From Lagopus muta (taxonomy: Eukaryota > Chordata > Aves > Galliformes > Phasianidae), in assembly GCF_023343835.1 (NCBI RefSeq), contig NC_064449.1:2889778-2953777 (forward strand): a DNA stretch of 64,000 bases. The letters run 5' to 3'. The position numbers were made by a program, and so were the translations under genes. Below are positions 13,601 through 26,639 of the stretch, piece by piece (the first letter of the stretch is position 1; the number at the start of each line of letters is the position of its first letter). The notes beneath the pieces were generated by a model. The model was not told the origin of the DNA. It made no database searches and was given only the letters and a program-made list of their open reading frames with translations.

Positions 13601-14910
13601 GGTTTAAGGCAGTCCCAACACAGCCAGCAGAGCTTCTCAATTAGCTACCGTAGGATATATGCACCAGGAGACCAAATTTAGTGTTCAACATATCCATGTG
13701 AACCACCAGAGGTTTCTTGATTCAATTCAGTAAATTGACATATAATTTAGGAATGAGGATAAAATATTAAACTGCTTCTGAAAACAGAGGAATATGCCCT
13801 GATTACTATACAGGGACTCTGGAAAAGCTACAAGGAATCTAGCTGCCGTTGTGCATACCTCTGTCTTGCCCAGCAATGTCATTCACCCCCTGTACTTCCT
13901 TCAGACTTAGTTCAGTGAATGAACTGCTCTTGAGGGAGAGGAAAATGACAGTGAGAGCAGCAGATCCTTCAAAATCAACATGAAAGGAGGTGCTTTACAA
14001 ATAGAGGGAAAACTCATAGCTGGGATGCACCTTTTGTGTTGACAGAGGAAACCATGCTCTGCCTTCAGACTTCCACAGCCAATCCAAGTCAGTATGAGAA
14101 AGCCCAAGTCAGCAGGACTCAGAGTTGCTGACTTTTGGTAAGCATGAATGGCACATAATATAGGGGGAGAGGCCAGGAAAGCATTGCTGAAGGCATTTAA
14201 AAAAAAAAAAGAAGTGTTATTTTTAACACCACATTTTAAGACATCGAGGCCCTAAAGCAAAATGGTTAGAACAGTTGCTTCCATCTGTGTTCTGATAGTG
14301 CATGAAGAGTTTTCAGAGGTTGGGTACGCGAGGCCAGTACAGCAAAAGAGGCAGATCCCAGGAAAGGAAGCTCACCTACAGCAAACCAACATAGGAGGGG
14401 TGAGTTTATTCATCCATTATGCTGAAGAGCTGGAAATGGAAACATCCTGTACGGCCCTTTTCAGGTCAGCGTGAGCACACACAAAAAACCCAACAGAAGA
14501 TTCACTCTCACAGTGAGTGACTGGAAAGCAGACTGGTGGAAACTGATGGTATCTTCCACCTCCGCTCCCTACCCATAAAACGTCCCTATAACTTGCATTG
14601 TTGCATGGTTTTGCAAAGAGGGAGCAAAGTCAGATCCAGATCCACTCCTGTGACTTTTCTCCTTCACTGAAGCTTCCGTGCTTTTCCAACCACAGAGGCT
14701 GATCGGTGAGGTCCCACCTTTCCTGGCAGTCCCTACCACGCTTGTGTCCTCAGCTATGGACGTACACCTGCAAAATTAACAGCAGGCAGAAATGCTTGCA
14801 AAATACATCACGCCCACTGCCGCAGCCTTGGAGGCCTATAAAGGCTTAAAAATGAAAAGAATAATCTTTAAAACAGACTGACAGCCTCATTTACCAAACA
14901 TTCTGGTTTG

Positions 14911-14949
14911 AAAAAAAAAAAAAGAGGGAAAAAGAAAAAAAAAGAGAAG
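14911..14949. repeat. A-rich simple repeat
   Basis: A run of 13 A is followed by GAGGG and further A-rich GAAAAAG blocks. No retroposed sequence with target duplications is evident beside it. Confidence 0.8.
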
Positions 14950-15966
14950 ATTAGAAGATTCACATTCAGAAGGAGTTAGAAGCTAAAAATAACCAGCCAG
15001 CTGCAATTCCCACCTTATGTGGCCAGGCAGAAGTGCTTTGTTCTCCCCCTCCCCAAGCACACACATGCTCACTTCCTTCTTCATTGCAACATCAGAAGCT
15101 GAACTTGATGCTAACAAGCCACAAAGTCCTGCCCAGAATTTAAAGTCACGCCCCAGTGGTTACACAAAGCTCTTCATACAAGGAAAAAAAAATAAAATAA
15201 AAATCAATGTACTCAACTTCAGTTAATATTTTAATCCCCAAGACATTCGGACTGCTCACAGATCAGAACAGTAATTTTCATTCGAGGCTCCCTCTACTCG
15301 GATGTCTCATTAAAAAAATAACAAACCATGAAGTAACCCAGCTTGCTGCACAATGTGAGCTCCTTTAGCTAACTGCTCTGTCATACAGAGACCAAACCCT
15401 CCTGAACACGCAACTTTTAGGTATATTTAGTCTTCACTTTTTTCCTAAAAACATAAAAAGGGAAGGCAGCAGCAGTGGGCGGGGAGGAGAAAAAAATAAA
15501 CCTAGGCTGATACAGAAGTAAAATTCAACTGTGCAGGAGACATGCTGCTCCTAAAAGGAGGTCCCAGATAGCACAGTAGATGTACAAAAGAAGCAAAGGG
15601 CCTCCAGAAGGTGAGCCCAGCTTCCAGTGCAAAGGCAATGTGTTCCTCTGTGCCCTGCCTGCTCACAGAGGCAGCATGCACTTATGAACAGAAAAATCCC
15701 AGCTTGTCCCCTGAGACGAAGAGAAAGCAGAAAAAGTGGCATACATCAGTCATTCGTGCTGCAGTACTGAAAAACACAACTCAAACCTCCCTCAGCCCAG
15801 GAGATGGCTCTGGGCAATGAAGCTCCATCACCCTCCAGAGGGATGGCACTTGTCACGTACCCGCAGCACAGGAGCATACTGCAGGTAAATGCAGCTCCTT
15901 GGCCTCTAAGCAACCACCAAGGACAAAAGCTTAGGTTTAAATACCATTTCACTTTATTTATTACTA

Positions 15967-15997
15967 ATTAAAAAACAAAACAAAAAAAAAAACAAAA
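15967..15997. repeat. (AAAAC)n-like A-rich repeat
   Basis: The sequence is AAAAAACAAAAC followed by a run of A and CAAAAC. It is low complexity, with no unit sharp enough to date. Confidence 0.75.
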
Positions 15998-18900
15998 CAC
16001 TACCACAAAACAGCTCTGTGCGAGCTTTGCAACAGCTTCCTTAGATCAGCCTTCCACCAGAGGAGGTAGAATGCCCTGCAAACCCCCTCAACCAACTGTA
16101 CCAGCAAACACTTGTGGTTGTGCAGTGCTGGCAGTCAGCACTAGGAAGTTCCTTATGCCAGGCTGCCAAGATAAGAGCCATAACTGCAAGTCCACAGCCT
16201 CACCAGCCCCTGTGCAGCTTTCAAGCTGCAGGAACACAAAACCATACAGATACAAAGGGAGCTTCATTCAGATGCTTGGCAAACGTACCAGGAGCCCTTA
16301 ACTTACAAAAGGCAATGCAAACAAAGCTTTCTTTAAAGCAAGTGGGAAGACAGAGATCACAAACGCGAAAGCTCTTCGACTTCCTCCCTTTGCACTCTTG
16401 AGACTCACCCACATCTGCACCAACAACAGCTGCAGGCACCCTGTGGATGGGGAGGCCTTGCCACCAGCAGCCAGCTGTCCTTTCCCTGCCGTGTTTTCCT
16501 CTTCACACATCTGCCACAAACTCCCTGGATGGCTGTGGAAGCCAGGTGTGCTTGGCAATGGCAAGGTTTCTGCTGCACTGCACTGCTTACTGAAGAGCTG
16601 TCCTCTTTTGCATCCATAGAACAGGCTGTTTGAAGAAAACTGGTGCTTCCTTTCCTGATTGCAGGCCCATTCTTACAGACTCCAAGTAATCCTCACCTTC
16701 CAGGAACACACAGGACTGAGTACTTAGAAACAATTTTTCACCTGTGCCCCAGCGCACAGTGCCAAGCCCCAGCATTTTTAAAGCCATCGCATACCTACAG
16801 CATGAAATAAAACTGCATTTGTCAGGATCTGTTTGCTTACTTATCATCCAGTCAATACTGGCAGTGCTTACAAGACAAGCATTTTGCTTTCGTTTTTCCC
16901 TACTTTTTATGGCAGCGATATTTTTCTATGTAAGCTATAAAACTATGAATGTGCAACGAAGTATGTCAGCCTTCCAAAAGAGCCCTTCCTTATGCTACCA
17001 AAGCCAAACACAAATTTCCTTCTAAAAAAATGCAGGTGCAAATATTGTATGTAAAGCTCCAAACTTGGGTCTCCTATAGAAGAAAACTTCAGAAAATGAG
17101 GCAAAACATGAGCAAGAAGGGGATTTCCCACCCAAGTCTTCCAGCGCAACCTGCAGTCCCTGACAGTACATATGCTTCCAGCCCAGGCTCATGCAGAAGA
17201 AATGGAAAGCAAAACCTCCCAACTAACTCAGCAAGTCAAACTGAGCAATGCTATGGGGCTCTTCTCTGTTTGCTTTCACAGATTACTGCTGCTGCAACAG
17301 AGCAGTATGGCAGCCTCCCAGCCCCGTCCTCTTTCCACATCTGAACTTTCACATCCCAAGTCCAAGGGTTTGCTGCACAGTATGGATATTCTGCAGCTGG
17401 ATCAGCTTCCTGCTGACACCAACCTGAGCCCAAACAGCTCAGCAACACAAAGGAGAAGCTCCAACAGATGGGTTTTCATCAACACCTGCACCAGCTTGAA
17501 TTCATCCCAACTTACAGCCTCATGAGTTCAATGTCAGTTTCACGCTCCCAAAATGCAGAACCCTTTGCTCCTGAAGCATGAGTGTCAGCGGGAACCTGAC
17601 TTTCTATTTTAATCAGTACAATCTGTCAAGTTGCAGACAACAGTTTACATACATCACAAAGAGATGAAACCCCACAGGCAAATAAAACTAAGGATAGAGT
17701 TAGGCCTCACATTCAAAGGCTCTGTCTTGAGTTCAAGTACAAGAGCACAGTGCCACTGAATTTTAAGAAAGTTATTAAAGTTTAATAGCATAAGATATCT
17801 GGCCTTCCCTCGAATAGGCTTTCTCCTTTTCTTGCACAGTTACTTGCTACTATGCTCACTGAAGGGATACGATTCTACTATCAAATAAACTAAAAACCAC
17901 AATGGGAACGTCTGCACAAAAGTGTCAGTTTGTCAGAAGACAGCCTGAGCCTGAAGGCTGCCAAATCTTAGGAGGTTTTTACATCTGCTTTACAGCTCTT
18001 AATATCAGGTAGCAGAATTTATGTGTTGCCCAATTGAAAACTGAACAAAACAGAGAAATTCCTAAGTGAGAACATGGCAGATAAAGAGGAAAATTTCAGT
18101 GGAATATATAAGACTGCTTTCGACAAGAAGGCGCTGAGGGCTCGCTAGTGGCACAGTAAGCAATCGTGCCATGTCAAGCTGCCAAAATTCACTGAGGCTA
18201 GGGCCTGACCTGCATGCAAATCCAGTCGCAAAACAGAACTGAAGAGCTCCGGGTGGATGCAAACCTCAGTGCATCCCCTTGGGTCCTGCTCCACAGCTCC
18301 GGTACTGCACCTATCCTGGATAATTGAGGGTGAAGCAGGAGCAGCCACTATCATCTCTTCAGCTATTAAGGCTCCGTAATGAACGCTCTAACAACAAGCC
18401 AGGTGGAACCAGCCCTCCCCTTGCGAGGGCTTCAGCCATAATGAGCCCCTTGAACATTCCTGCAGTGTTTTCTGCAGATCTCACAGCATGAGGCTACTGA
18501 CTGTGCTCTCACAGTCTTCTGAGGCAGCGATTAGTCAACATTTTTTTCCCCTCCATTTAAATACAGATAAAAAACACCGAGGCAGAAAGCTAGCAAACGA
18601 TCGCCCCGTGGATACGCAGCTGAGTGCTGGCATGCAGAATCCAGATCTTCCAGATTCCAGACCCGTCATCAGCCAAGAGGCCATCATTACCAAGAAAGAA
18701 ATTAGTTTGCTCTTATAAATAGCGTTTGAATACAAGTCTTGCTGTGAGCAGCTGACTTCACACACAGCAGTGCCATGAGAACAGGGTAGCCCCCTGCTCT
18801 CCATTTCTGGGCCTGGGAGCCCTGGGGTGGGCCCAGCACACCGAGAAGCAGGAAAACTGATGAAAAACCTAAACTGCCCTTCTAGAAACACCTGTTGCCC

Positions 18901-19801
18901 AGGAAAAAGGGACAACACACAAGATTCAGTCAGCAGTTTCTGTCCTGCTTTACTCTGATGTGGTGGCTGCAAGGCACACCTGAGATGCGCCCCATCTCCG
19001 GTGATCGTTGGTCGGCTTTCATCATTTGAACTGCTCCCATTGGATATCAGCCATTTCTGCAGCTCTCAAACGCAGATTCTGATTTGTGACACATCCACGT
19101 GGTGCTACAAAGGCGCTGTGCTGGCTTACAGCTGCTACCATAGCAGCAGGCCTGCTCCTGGACTGCATTTCTCACAGCACGATGCTATCACAGAAGCACT
19201 GCTGGGCTCAAGGCAGCCCCTGCACTCTGCTTCTGGAGGAGCCCAACCTGATTCGGAATTAAATACGCAAAAAATAAAAGAATAAAATCACTCCCGTTGT
19301 TACCCTTTTGTTCTAGTTGTAGGTATCTGCATTACTACCTCCTGCCCTCCCTCCTGCCCCAACAACAGCAGCTCCACAGCCAGAACGGGAGCTCTCCCTC
19401 GATGGGAAGAGCCAAAAATTGGAAAGCTGTCACCTCCTCTGGGGACCCTGGAGGAAGCAGCAGATGAATTCACACATGAGAAACAACTGTCCAAGTGGAA
19501 GAGCATGCTGGACTGCTTCTCATTTCTACTCCTCACTTTAGGAGAGACATAAACTCCTCCTTTATTAGGTTGCCTGCTTCACAACGAACCCAATATCTCT
19601 GCTATGAAGGAAACATGCCTCTCCCTCTTCTGCTGGAGGTTCAGCTCTTCATGTAGAAGAGTCAAAATTCATTGCATCCTCCCCAGGATGAGGCAACTGA
19701 CAGCATTAGTATGCACTGAAGCACCGCCTGGCTGTGCGGAGCGGATGAGACCTGACTCTTAACAGAGGCTGTTTCCATCCCAGCTCACATTTAGGTCTCA
19801 A

Positions 19802-19842
19802 TTATCTTATCTACTCCGCCACTTGCAGACTTTCCAGATAAG
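19802..19842. promoter_or_regulatory. GATA-motif cluster
   Basis: Overlapping TTATCT at 19802-19807 and 19807-19812 and AGATAAG at 19836-19842 lie within 41 bp, with an E-box-like CCACTTG between. This is a candidate enhancer core only. Confidence 0.3.
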
Positions 19843-22800
19843 CCCTGTGTTTTCCCCCCTCTTTTGAAAGAAGCTTAAAGTTCAGATCGAAACCTCAACC
19901 ATCGCTGACTTCAAAAACGCTATAGCCTGAAATAAATTTTAGTTTAATAGTTTTGAAACATATTCTCTACCCAGGTTAGAACTGAAACCCAGAGCTAGCT
20001 GATAGGCTATGTGAGTTTTAATAGAGGCAGTACGTTCTGCAAGCAAAGAGGCGATATCTTCCCAATTCCAGTCTATCCCCATCGTTTAGGTCACTGAGCA
20101 GTTCATCTGAAGTTGAGAAACTGCCTAAGAGTTGGGAGGGGAAAAAAAGCCTGTCTTCCTTTTCCAATCTGTGACTAAGAATGAGGCAAGCAAAGGGAGG
20201 ATCTGAGATCCTGAAGGTGATGGTAACAAGAGGTCATTAGTTAATTCCCTCAACTATAGATAACACTTCCTGTTATTAAATAAGATCAGTTTGTAGTGAT
20301 GTCAGTTTCTTCCCCTCTAATGGTTACAGCACACTGAAATTTCGGTCAGAATAAGTAAACGCAGAACAAACGATGGCAGTCCCAAATTCGCCATGAAGTC
20401 ATTAATCAAATCATTTTGAAAAAGCTCAATAAATGCACTCCTGCAACCAGGGACTAATGATGAGTATTACTGCAGCACCTCCAGTATGTTGCAGTGAGCA
20501 CTACAAAGTCATGGCCAAAGTGGTGCCGATATTACGATCACCTGAAAGATGAATAGTTAAGAAATGCAGGAGAGCTCCAGGAAACCAAGGGCTGGAAGTT
20601 ACAGCCTCTACCTGCCCTTCTGCACACTTTCCCTGGTGCACTGGAGGAACCAAGGTGAGCATTTATTGCCTCCACCCACAGCACTGAAGAAAAGCAAACC
20701 TCCCTCAGTCATACAAAGACTGAAGAGAAGGAAGATGCTCTGGCCAACAAAACAGGAAGAAAGCCATATATTCACAGAAGGCAATGCACTCAGAGCTGTG
20801 TTAGTAGCACAAACAAATCACAGCTCCCAATGAGTTCATACATTTTGCTGCAGCGCAACAGCAGCAATCACTGGTTTTATAAGAGTGCTGTTTTCATTTA
20901 GAGGAGTTATTTCAGAGTTTAGCACCACAATGTCATGCATCCAACACAACCCGGCAGCCTGGGCTGTTTACAAAGCTTTCTGCTCAGCGTTAGACTGAAA
21001 ACCTAAACTTTTTGCTGTGTAATAAATCAAATGAGCGCTCTGTGTCCCACATTTCTCAGCAGTGCCATATGCTCCGTTACGAAGAAGGAAAACATCATCT
21101 CAACATGAATCATCAGTGACCATATTCTTGTAAACCTGGCTTGAACACAGCGTGCAAGGTCAGCCCCAAGTCAACCTGCTCAATTTCACGCCACATTCTG
21201 TGCAGAGCACTCTCAAATCAATTACTTAAAGCAAAGAAATAGAAATTTCATGGAGAAGCTGAGGATAACATTTGCAGCGCTCCAGAAGCTGAGTCGCTAC
21301 GCACAAATATTTGGCACGTGTTCATCAGTTCCACTCCAGTGAGAACATCCTGGTCATCAAACAGCGATGGTACCTGGAAGTCATAAAGCCTTTCATCCTG
21401 AACTGCTTAATGTATGTGGAAATGCACACACTGCACAGCAGCTGCGCACATGAGGACTCGTAGATAGCCCAGCATCACCAATAGCAAATGACAGCAGAAC
21501 AAGGTGCAGCTCAGGGTGAGCTCGCTGCTCACTACAAGTTACCAATGGAGATCAGTTCACACAAGAGAGTTAGGCACTTTAACTTTGCCCAATTAACCCC
21601 ACGCTCCAGCTGTGCCTAATCAGCGATGCTCAGAAGGACAGATTGAAATTAATACGCTGTACCAACTGTGAGAATGTCCTTATTTGAAAGCCTCTGGTAG
21701 CTAAGCAGTAAGGCATGCAACCGCGTGTTCCCACATAGCTATTGGTTTCATTACATCTGAAATAAACCAGAGTCCATTCTGACCTAATATTCAGGGTGGG
21801 GAAAAACTGTAATTACATCAACATCAAGCTATTACCTGTTCAAGGGAACAAGTGCTTGCTTCATTAACAACTCGGACAAACTTGTTTTGTAAGCTCCCTA
21901 TATTAAATGCGAAATTTCCCTGTCCCTACAAATTAAACTAACAATTTCTTACACAAAGGGAAAGTCCAGCGAGTGAATGCCAGGAGGAGCGTGTAAACAT
22001 GAAAACTTCCAAAATGTCCAAATTCAGCACATCCTTTCGCCAGCCTCAGTATGACAAGCTTACCCAGGACACCTAGACAAAATCCCTTCCAGAATCTCTT
22101 TGAAATCACTATACATCTATTTGTACCAGCAGCACTCCTGGCCTTTGCAATCTGAGAGCAGATCCTTAAAGACATCTTTAACATTTCTGACAAACGAAAG
22201 ACTGGTTGGATAGTTGAAGAGAATAAGTACTGCAGGTTGTGTTGGAAGTGTGATCCTTTAATGCTGTGGACTGGGGCTTTAGGAAGAGTCATGGGAGCTC
22301 ACGTGGCGTCACAACTAACAAGGAGGGCACTCCGATCTCCAGCAACCTTCAATGGCTCCGGAGATGGAAGACCACACCCCATTAATTTACTTTAATTTCT
22401 ATTTCAACTTTCCTCCTCATTAATTAGGAGCTGAGGTTCACACAGATTACAGCTCCTGCCATGCAATCCCAATGATGACTTTAGGTGGTGCGTGCCATAC
22501 AATCAAGTTCTGTGCGCTGAGATGCGGCCACAGCAGATTGAAATGAGAAGCCTGAATGTCTGCTACCTGTGAAACAGTCAGAGAGGTTACACAGGGAGAG
22601 GGATTCCCTTTTTCTTCCTTAAGACATCCGTAGATTCATCCAGAGGCAACATACACGTATGAGAGCAGCGCTTTCTAAAGCACACATCACCCAATGAATC
22701 AAAAAGAAAGCTCAGCACTGTGATTGCAGCGAACGATAAGAGGGCAGCGCCGGGAGGACACATAGCCACCCTCGGAAGCAGCAACGCAACCGCGCGTTCA

Positions 22801-23474
22801 TTGCACAGCGCTCAGCCAAAGGCAATCAAATCACCCTGCTCGGATCGACGGCCTTCAAATAAGGAAGTAGCCCGTTAATAATAAGCGTGACAGCTTTTCG
22901 GCTGCTTTTCCACCCCCCACCTCCCCCCACCCGTGTCGTGTAAAAGCACACCCACAAGAAAAAGTGAAAGCCCCCGGCTGTTGCAGGGCAGAGGGGAGCA
23001 GAGCAGCCCGTGTTCTCCCGCAATCCGACGGCAGAGGAGCGCTCCGCCGGGCCGTGCGCTGACAGACGCAACTCACCGCGCGGCAAACAGGGCACAGCGA
23101 CCTGACAGCACCCGCGGACAGCGCGGAGAGATGCGGGGGATCGCAGCCCGCAAGCCGACGGCGGGTGCACGAAGCAGCGAGCTGTCAGCCGCTCGTGCTC
23201 ACGGTCGGAAACAAAGTTTGCGAGCAGAACGGCGCGGTCCTCACCGCCGGCACCGCCATCCACGTGCTCCGCGGCTCCGCGCATCAAACCGACCGGCACC
23301 GCCAACAGAACGGGACGCGGCGCTCCGCGCACCGCAGCGCTGACGGACGCTGGAAAACCCGCGAGCGGAGCCGGGCGGCAACGGCACGATGGTGGCACCG
23401 CTCCCGCCGGACTCTCCCCGCCTAACTTCCCGTCGCCGCACGGCGTCGCAGCCCCGAACCCCGCCGCCTCTCAC

Positions 23475-23740
23475 CTGGTGCCGGCCAGCGGCCGCGGGCC
23501 ACGTCCGCGCGGAGCGGGCAGCAGGCAGCGGGCGGGAGGAGGGCCGGCCCGGCCCCGCCGCTTCCTGCCACGGCCCCGCCGCCGCCCGGGGCGCGGCTCC
23601 CTGCTGCCAGGCGCGGCCAATCGCTCGGCGCTCGGCTCGTCGCCCTGCCGCCGCGCTCGCCGCGGGCGGGAAAGAGGAGGGGAGTGGCATCGGCGCTCGG
23701 CCGCGCGGCCCGGCACGAGCTGAGGGCGCCTCGGCCATCG
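23475..23740 (-). other. Candidate non-coding first exon of the minus-strand gene (TAOK3?)
   Basis: On the minus strand the sequence ...GGCACCAG|GTGAGAGG gives a near-consensus splice donor after 23475. The upstream CCAAT boxes at 23780 and 23840 suggest a start between roughly 23.6 and 23.74 kb, so the upper boundary given is approximate. Other minus-strand donors, GCG|GTGAGT (exon end 23077) and GCG|GTGAGG (exon end 23245), could serve alternative first exons. No start codon leads into a recognisable TAOK3 N-terminus. Confidence 0.4.
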
Positions 23741-23745
23741 ATCGC

Positions 23746-23886
23746 GGGGGGGGAGTGGGGGGAGGGCGCTCGGCGCTCGATTGGTTCGCCTGCGCAGCCC
23801 GGCCGGTGGGATGAGGGGGGCGGCGGAGATCGGCGGGCGATTGGTTCCCCTGGGGGGGTTAGCCTGGGGGGGGGAGGGAGACCGGG
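23746..23886 (+). promoter_or_regulatory. Two potential G-quadruplex tracts upstream of the minus-strand promoter
   Basis: At 23746-23766 there are runs of eight, six and three G. At 23852-23886 there are runs of seven, nine, three and three G separated by short spacers. Both lie beside the CCAAT boxes at 23780 and 23840. Folding is predicted from the pattern only. Confidence 0.5.
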
Positions 23887-23899
23887 AGTGGGCTTGGAG

Positions 23900-24125
23900 T
23901 TTATAGGGCCAGGTGTGTGAGGAAAGGCAGGGCTGTAAGGGGTGGGGTGTGTGAGGAGAGGGCTCTGGTTCGCTGTGGGGAGGCAGGTGTATGTAGAGTA
24001 AAGGCAGGCCTGTAAGGAGTCGGGGTGGGTGGGAAAGGAGAGTCAGGTTTATGGGCCTAGCTGTGTGTGAGGAAAGGCAGCCTGTGTACAGATGTGTGTG
24101 TGAACCTCAGGCCTATGGGGGACCG
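23900..24125. repeat. Degenerate ~75-bp minisatellite, three units
   Basis: Units begin near 23900, 23973 and 24048. The first and third share TTTAT(A)GGGCC and GTGTGTGAGGAAAGGCAG at a distance of 148 bp. The middle one shares GTAAAGGCAGGCCTGTAAGG with the first at about 75 bp. The array is G-rich on the plus strand and immediately flanks the CpG island. Confidence 0.6.
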
Positions 24126-26639
24126 AGTGTGTGCGGAGGTGGTTTCATGCCTACCACAGGTTCAGGTGTGCAAGAGGAGTTTTCAGGGTCCATCACAGAG
24201 TGGCTCTGGGGCTTGCAGCAGCTGCTGGCATGTGGCAAAGCCTTGGTAAGGATGGGCTGCATCAGGAGGGGAGCTGTGGACTGCCCAGCCTGAGGGGGAA
24301 AGGCCTTGGAGGACGAGAAGCTTTAGTGGTGGCTGAAAGGCCTGGGTTAGGATGACTGCAGAGCAGAGAGACAGGGTAAGGTGGTGCAATGCTGTTCCTG
24401 CCATGCTTTGCAGTTTCCTATATGGAGGCAAACGTTCCTTTATAAATATAGAGACCTACACTGGCTTGTGTACTGGTCTCTGAGCATGTTGGTGATGGAC
24501 AAAGCTGGAGGTCCAGAGCTGTGTGTTCTGCCCATGCCTCATGCAGCCTCGTGCTGGTGTGTCGCTGCTGGGCTGCCTTCCAGGGCCCTCGTGGTGCAGT
24601 CATTTCAAACCAAAGGTGTGGAAACTTGAAAGCAACATGTCCCAGGCTATGGGCAGCTGTGTTCTGTTCTACAAAGGCCAATATTACAGGTTTTCTGGTT
24701 ATCTATTTCATATAAGAAACATGTTGCTGTGCTTTCTGTTTACAAAGACTGAACTTTGTAGCTTTTTTTTTTTTCTTCTCTGTTTCTTACAAATGGAAAG
24801 AAAAACAAAGAGCAGGGCCTCTGTGTCAGCTGCTTTGCAAATAGCTGATGCTGACAAAGCAGGATGCAGAAACCTTTCTTCAGACTGAGTGAATGTATGT
24901 CAAACAGTCAGTGAGTTGTGATGAGAAAAACAGTTTTTTATGAAAACATGAGCCAAGAACAACAGCTTGACAAAGAAGTTTAAACTTTCCCTGATAGCTC
25001 TTTGGGGCGTAGATAGTTAAGTTTCTGCATTTGTAAGGGAAACATGGCATTCCTTAAAGCTGAACCTCCTCCCTTGGGTTCCCACTGGATGCCTGAGAGA
25101 TGACAGTATAGGGTGTCTCCAGAAGGCTAATATTAAACAGGAGGAATTGGTGTGGAGGGAGCAAGCAGCAAGTGAGATTCCAGTTTTGACCACAGAATGA
25201 GCTAAAACAATTTTGCATCAGCAACTCTATCCGGTTTCTTACTCATTCTCTGCACACAGCTCCTGCTGTTCAAAGGATTCCTCTGTGCCCTCACATTAGT
25301 GAATGCACCTGCCCTTTGTGTGCAAGCTTCCTCCTAAAGGGTAAATTTGCTTCAGACAAACAGAAAGTGCTGAGGCAGTGTAATGTGAGTTGAATTAACC
25401 TTGAAAGGGGAGCCCCAGCTCAGCCTTTCTGAATTTACCCAATCGCTGTCCACAGCAGCATGAGCAAGGCTGGCTGGGGAGCTGATGGGTGAACTGTGTG
25501 GACACATGGAAGAGATACAGGAAGGAAATGGAAAATAAATTGGGGGTTTAGCCAGAGTGCTGTTTCTAATTCTGCAGCTGTGCGAAGATGAGGAAGTGAT
25601 TTGGGCAGTCCAAGCGCGGCCCCAGCAGTGCAGCTCCTGGGATGCAGCAGCAGCCACCGCACCCTTTCCTGTTCACCCTGCAGCCCTGTCAGCTCTTCTG
25701 CATCTGCCAGAGCCCTGTGGAAGGATTGCTTGTCTGCGTGCAGATGGCACTGGCACTGATGTGAGTGGCTGCAACGCTTACTGGTGTGGCAAGTTGAGTG
25801 CCCCCCAAAGGGATGTTGAGATCTGGGAGCTGCTCGCAGTTGCGCTGATGTTCAGCCATGTCTCTGCCTCATCTCCTGTAAGAGGCAATATTTACTTACG
25901 TAAAAAGGTTTAATACATGCTTTGCGTGGGTGTTCCAAGTTAAAAATTGTCAGTCAGTGCAAACAGATCTTGGATAAACTAGTGAAAAGCAAAGTGCATG
26001 AGCTGTGTTACTACTGCAGTTCTTTTCAGAACAGGGTATGTCCTGGTGCCCCCTGGGTTAACTAGTTTTAAACAGCACTGCACTCATCTTGAGTTTAGTC
26101 CTTCCTTACATAAAACCAATTCTGTTTTATTTCCTTCTCCTTGGTTAGCTGTTTGTAGTGTCCCAGTGAGTCAACAAGCCGTGCATTTGGGGAATGTCCA
26201 GGTGAGCATTCAGCACAGCTCTGCTAAGGGCACGGCCATAGTCAGTGCCTCCCAAGTGATGTGCAGCTGTGGGAAAGGGCACAGTGAAACACCTGGCCTG
26301 AAATAGCATGAGGCTTTTTCACGTTCATTAAGGCCACATAATTAACGTGGTCCCTGCATGTGAATCTCACTGCAGGATCCACACCTGGGTCCTTCAGATT
26401 GTAGCAGTGTCCTGCTGGAGAATAACCTGTCTGTGCCCATCTGCAGTGGGTTTGGACGCTTAGGAAAGCTGCGATTGACTGGCAGGGAGGAGTCTGATGA
26501 AAGCACGGAGGAACGAGGAAGACTTTTCTACACGGAGGAAAGCAGCAGGAAAGCTGTGCAAGCACTGGACCAGCCCACTTCCACTGGGCAGGGACGGTGC
26601 TGGGCATTGTGTTAGCGTGGGTGATAGCAGCTGGTGGCA
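24126..26639. other. Intergenic spacer between the two CpG islands
   Basis: No repeat family, exon or RNA gene is recognisable. Open frames are short and without domains. By synteny it is the spacer of a divergent gene pair. Confidence 0.5.

Larger units (their letters stand above)
4607..22819. other. Non-coding stretch without recognisable genes
   Basis: No domain, exon set or RNA gene is recognisable in 18 kb. Open frames on both strands are below 150 codons and compositionally random. It contains A-rich runs (14199-14210, 14911-14949, 15967-15997) and a GATA-motif cluster near 19.8 kb. By position it is most likely intronic to the minus-strand gene that starts at about 23.5 kb. No TAOK3 kinase N-terminus is found in it. 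Confidence 0.45.
22820..23900 (-). promoter_or_regulatory. CpG-island promoter of a minus-strand gene (probably TAOK3)
   Basis: The sequence is very CpG-rich (densest 23.0-23.8 kb). NF-Y/CCAAT boxes lie at 23617-23621 (CCAAT on the plus strand) and at 23780-23784 and 23840-23844 (ATTGG on the plus strand, hence CCAAT on the minus strand). An NRF1-like CTGCGCAGC lies at about 23790. On the minus strand a strong donor CAG|GTGAGA lies at 23475/23474. Assignment to TAOK3 rests on known vertebrate synteny, with TAOK3 divergent from SUDS3 a few kb away. No TAOK3 coding exon is visible here. Without it, this would simply be an orphan CpG island. Confidence 0.6.

Noticed and set aside
1-22819. TAOK3 coding exons on the minus strand
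   Set aside because: I searched for the kinase N-terminal sequence expected in the first coding exon and found none. Only the promoter side seems to be in the window.
22826-23398. 190-codon minus-strand frame in the left CpG island
   Set aside because: High GC explains its length. It crosses candidate splice donors and matches no known protein.
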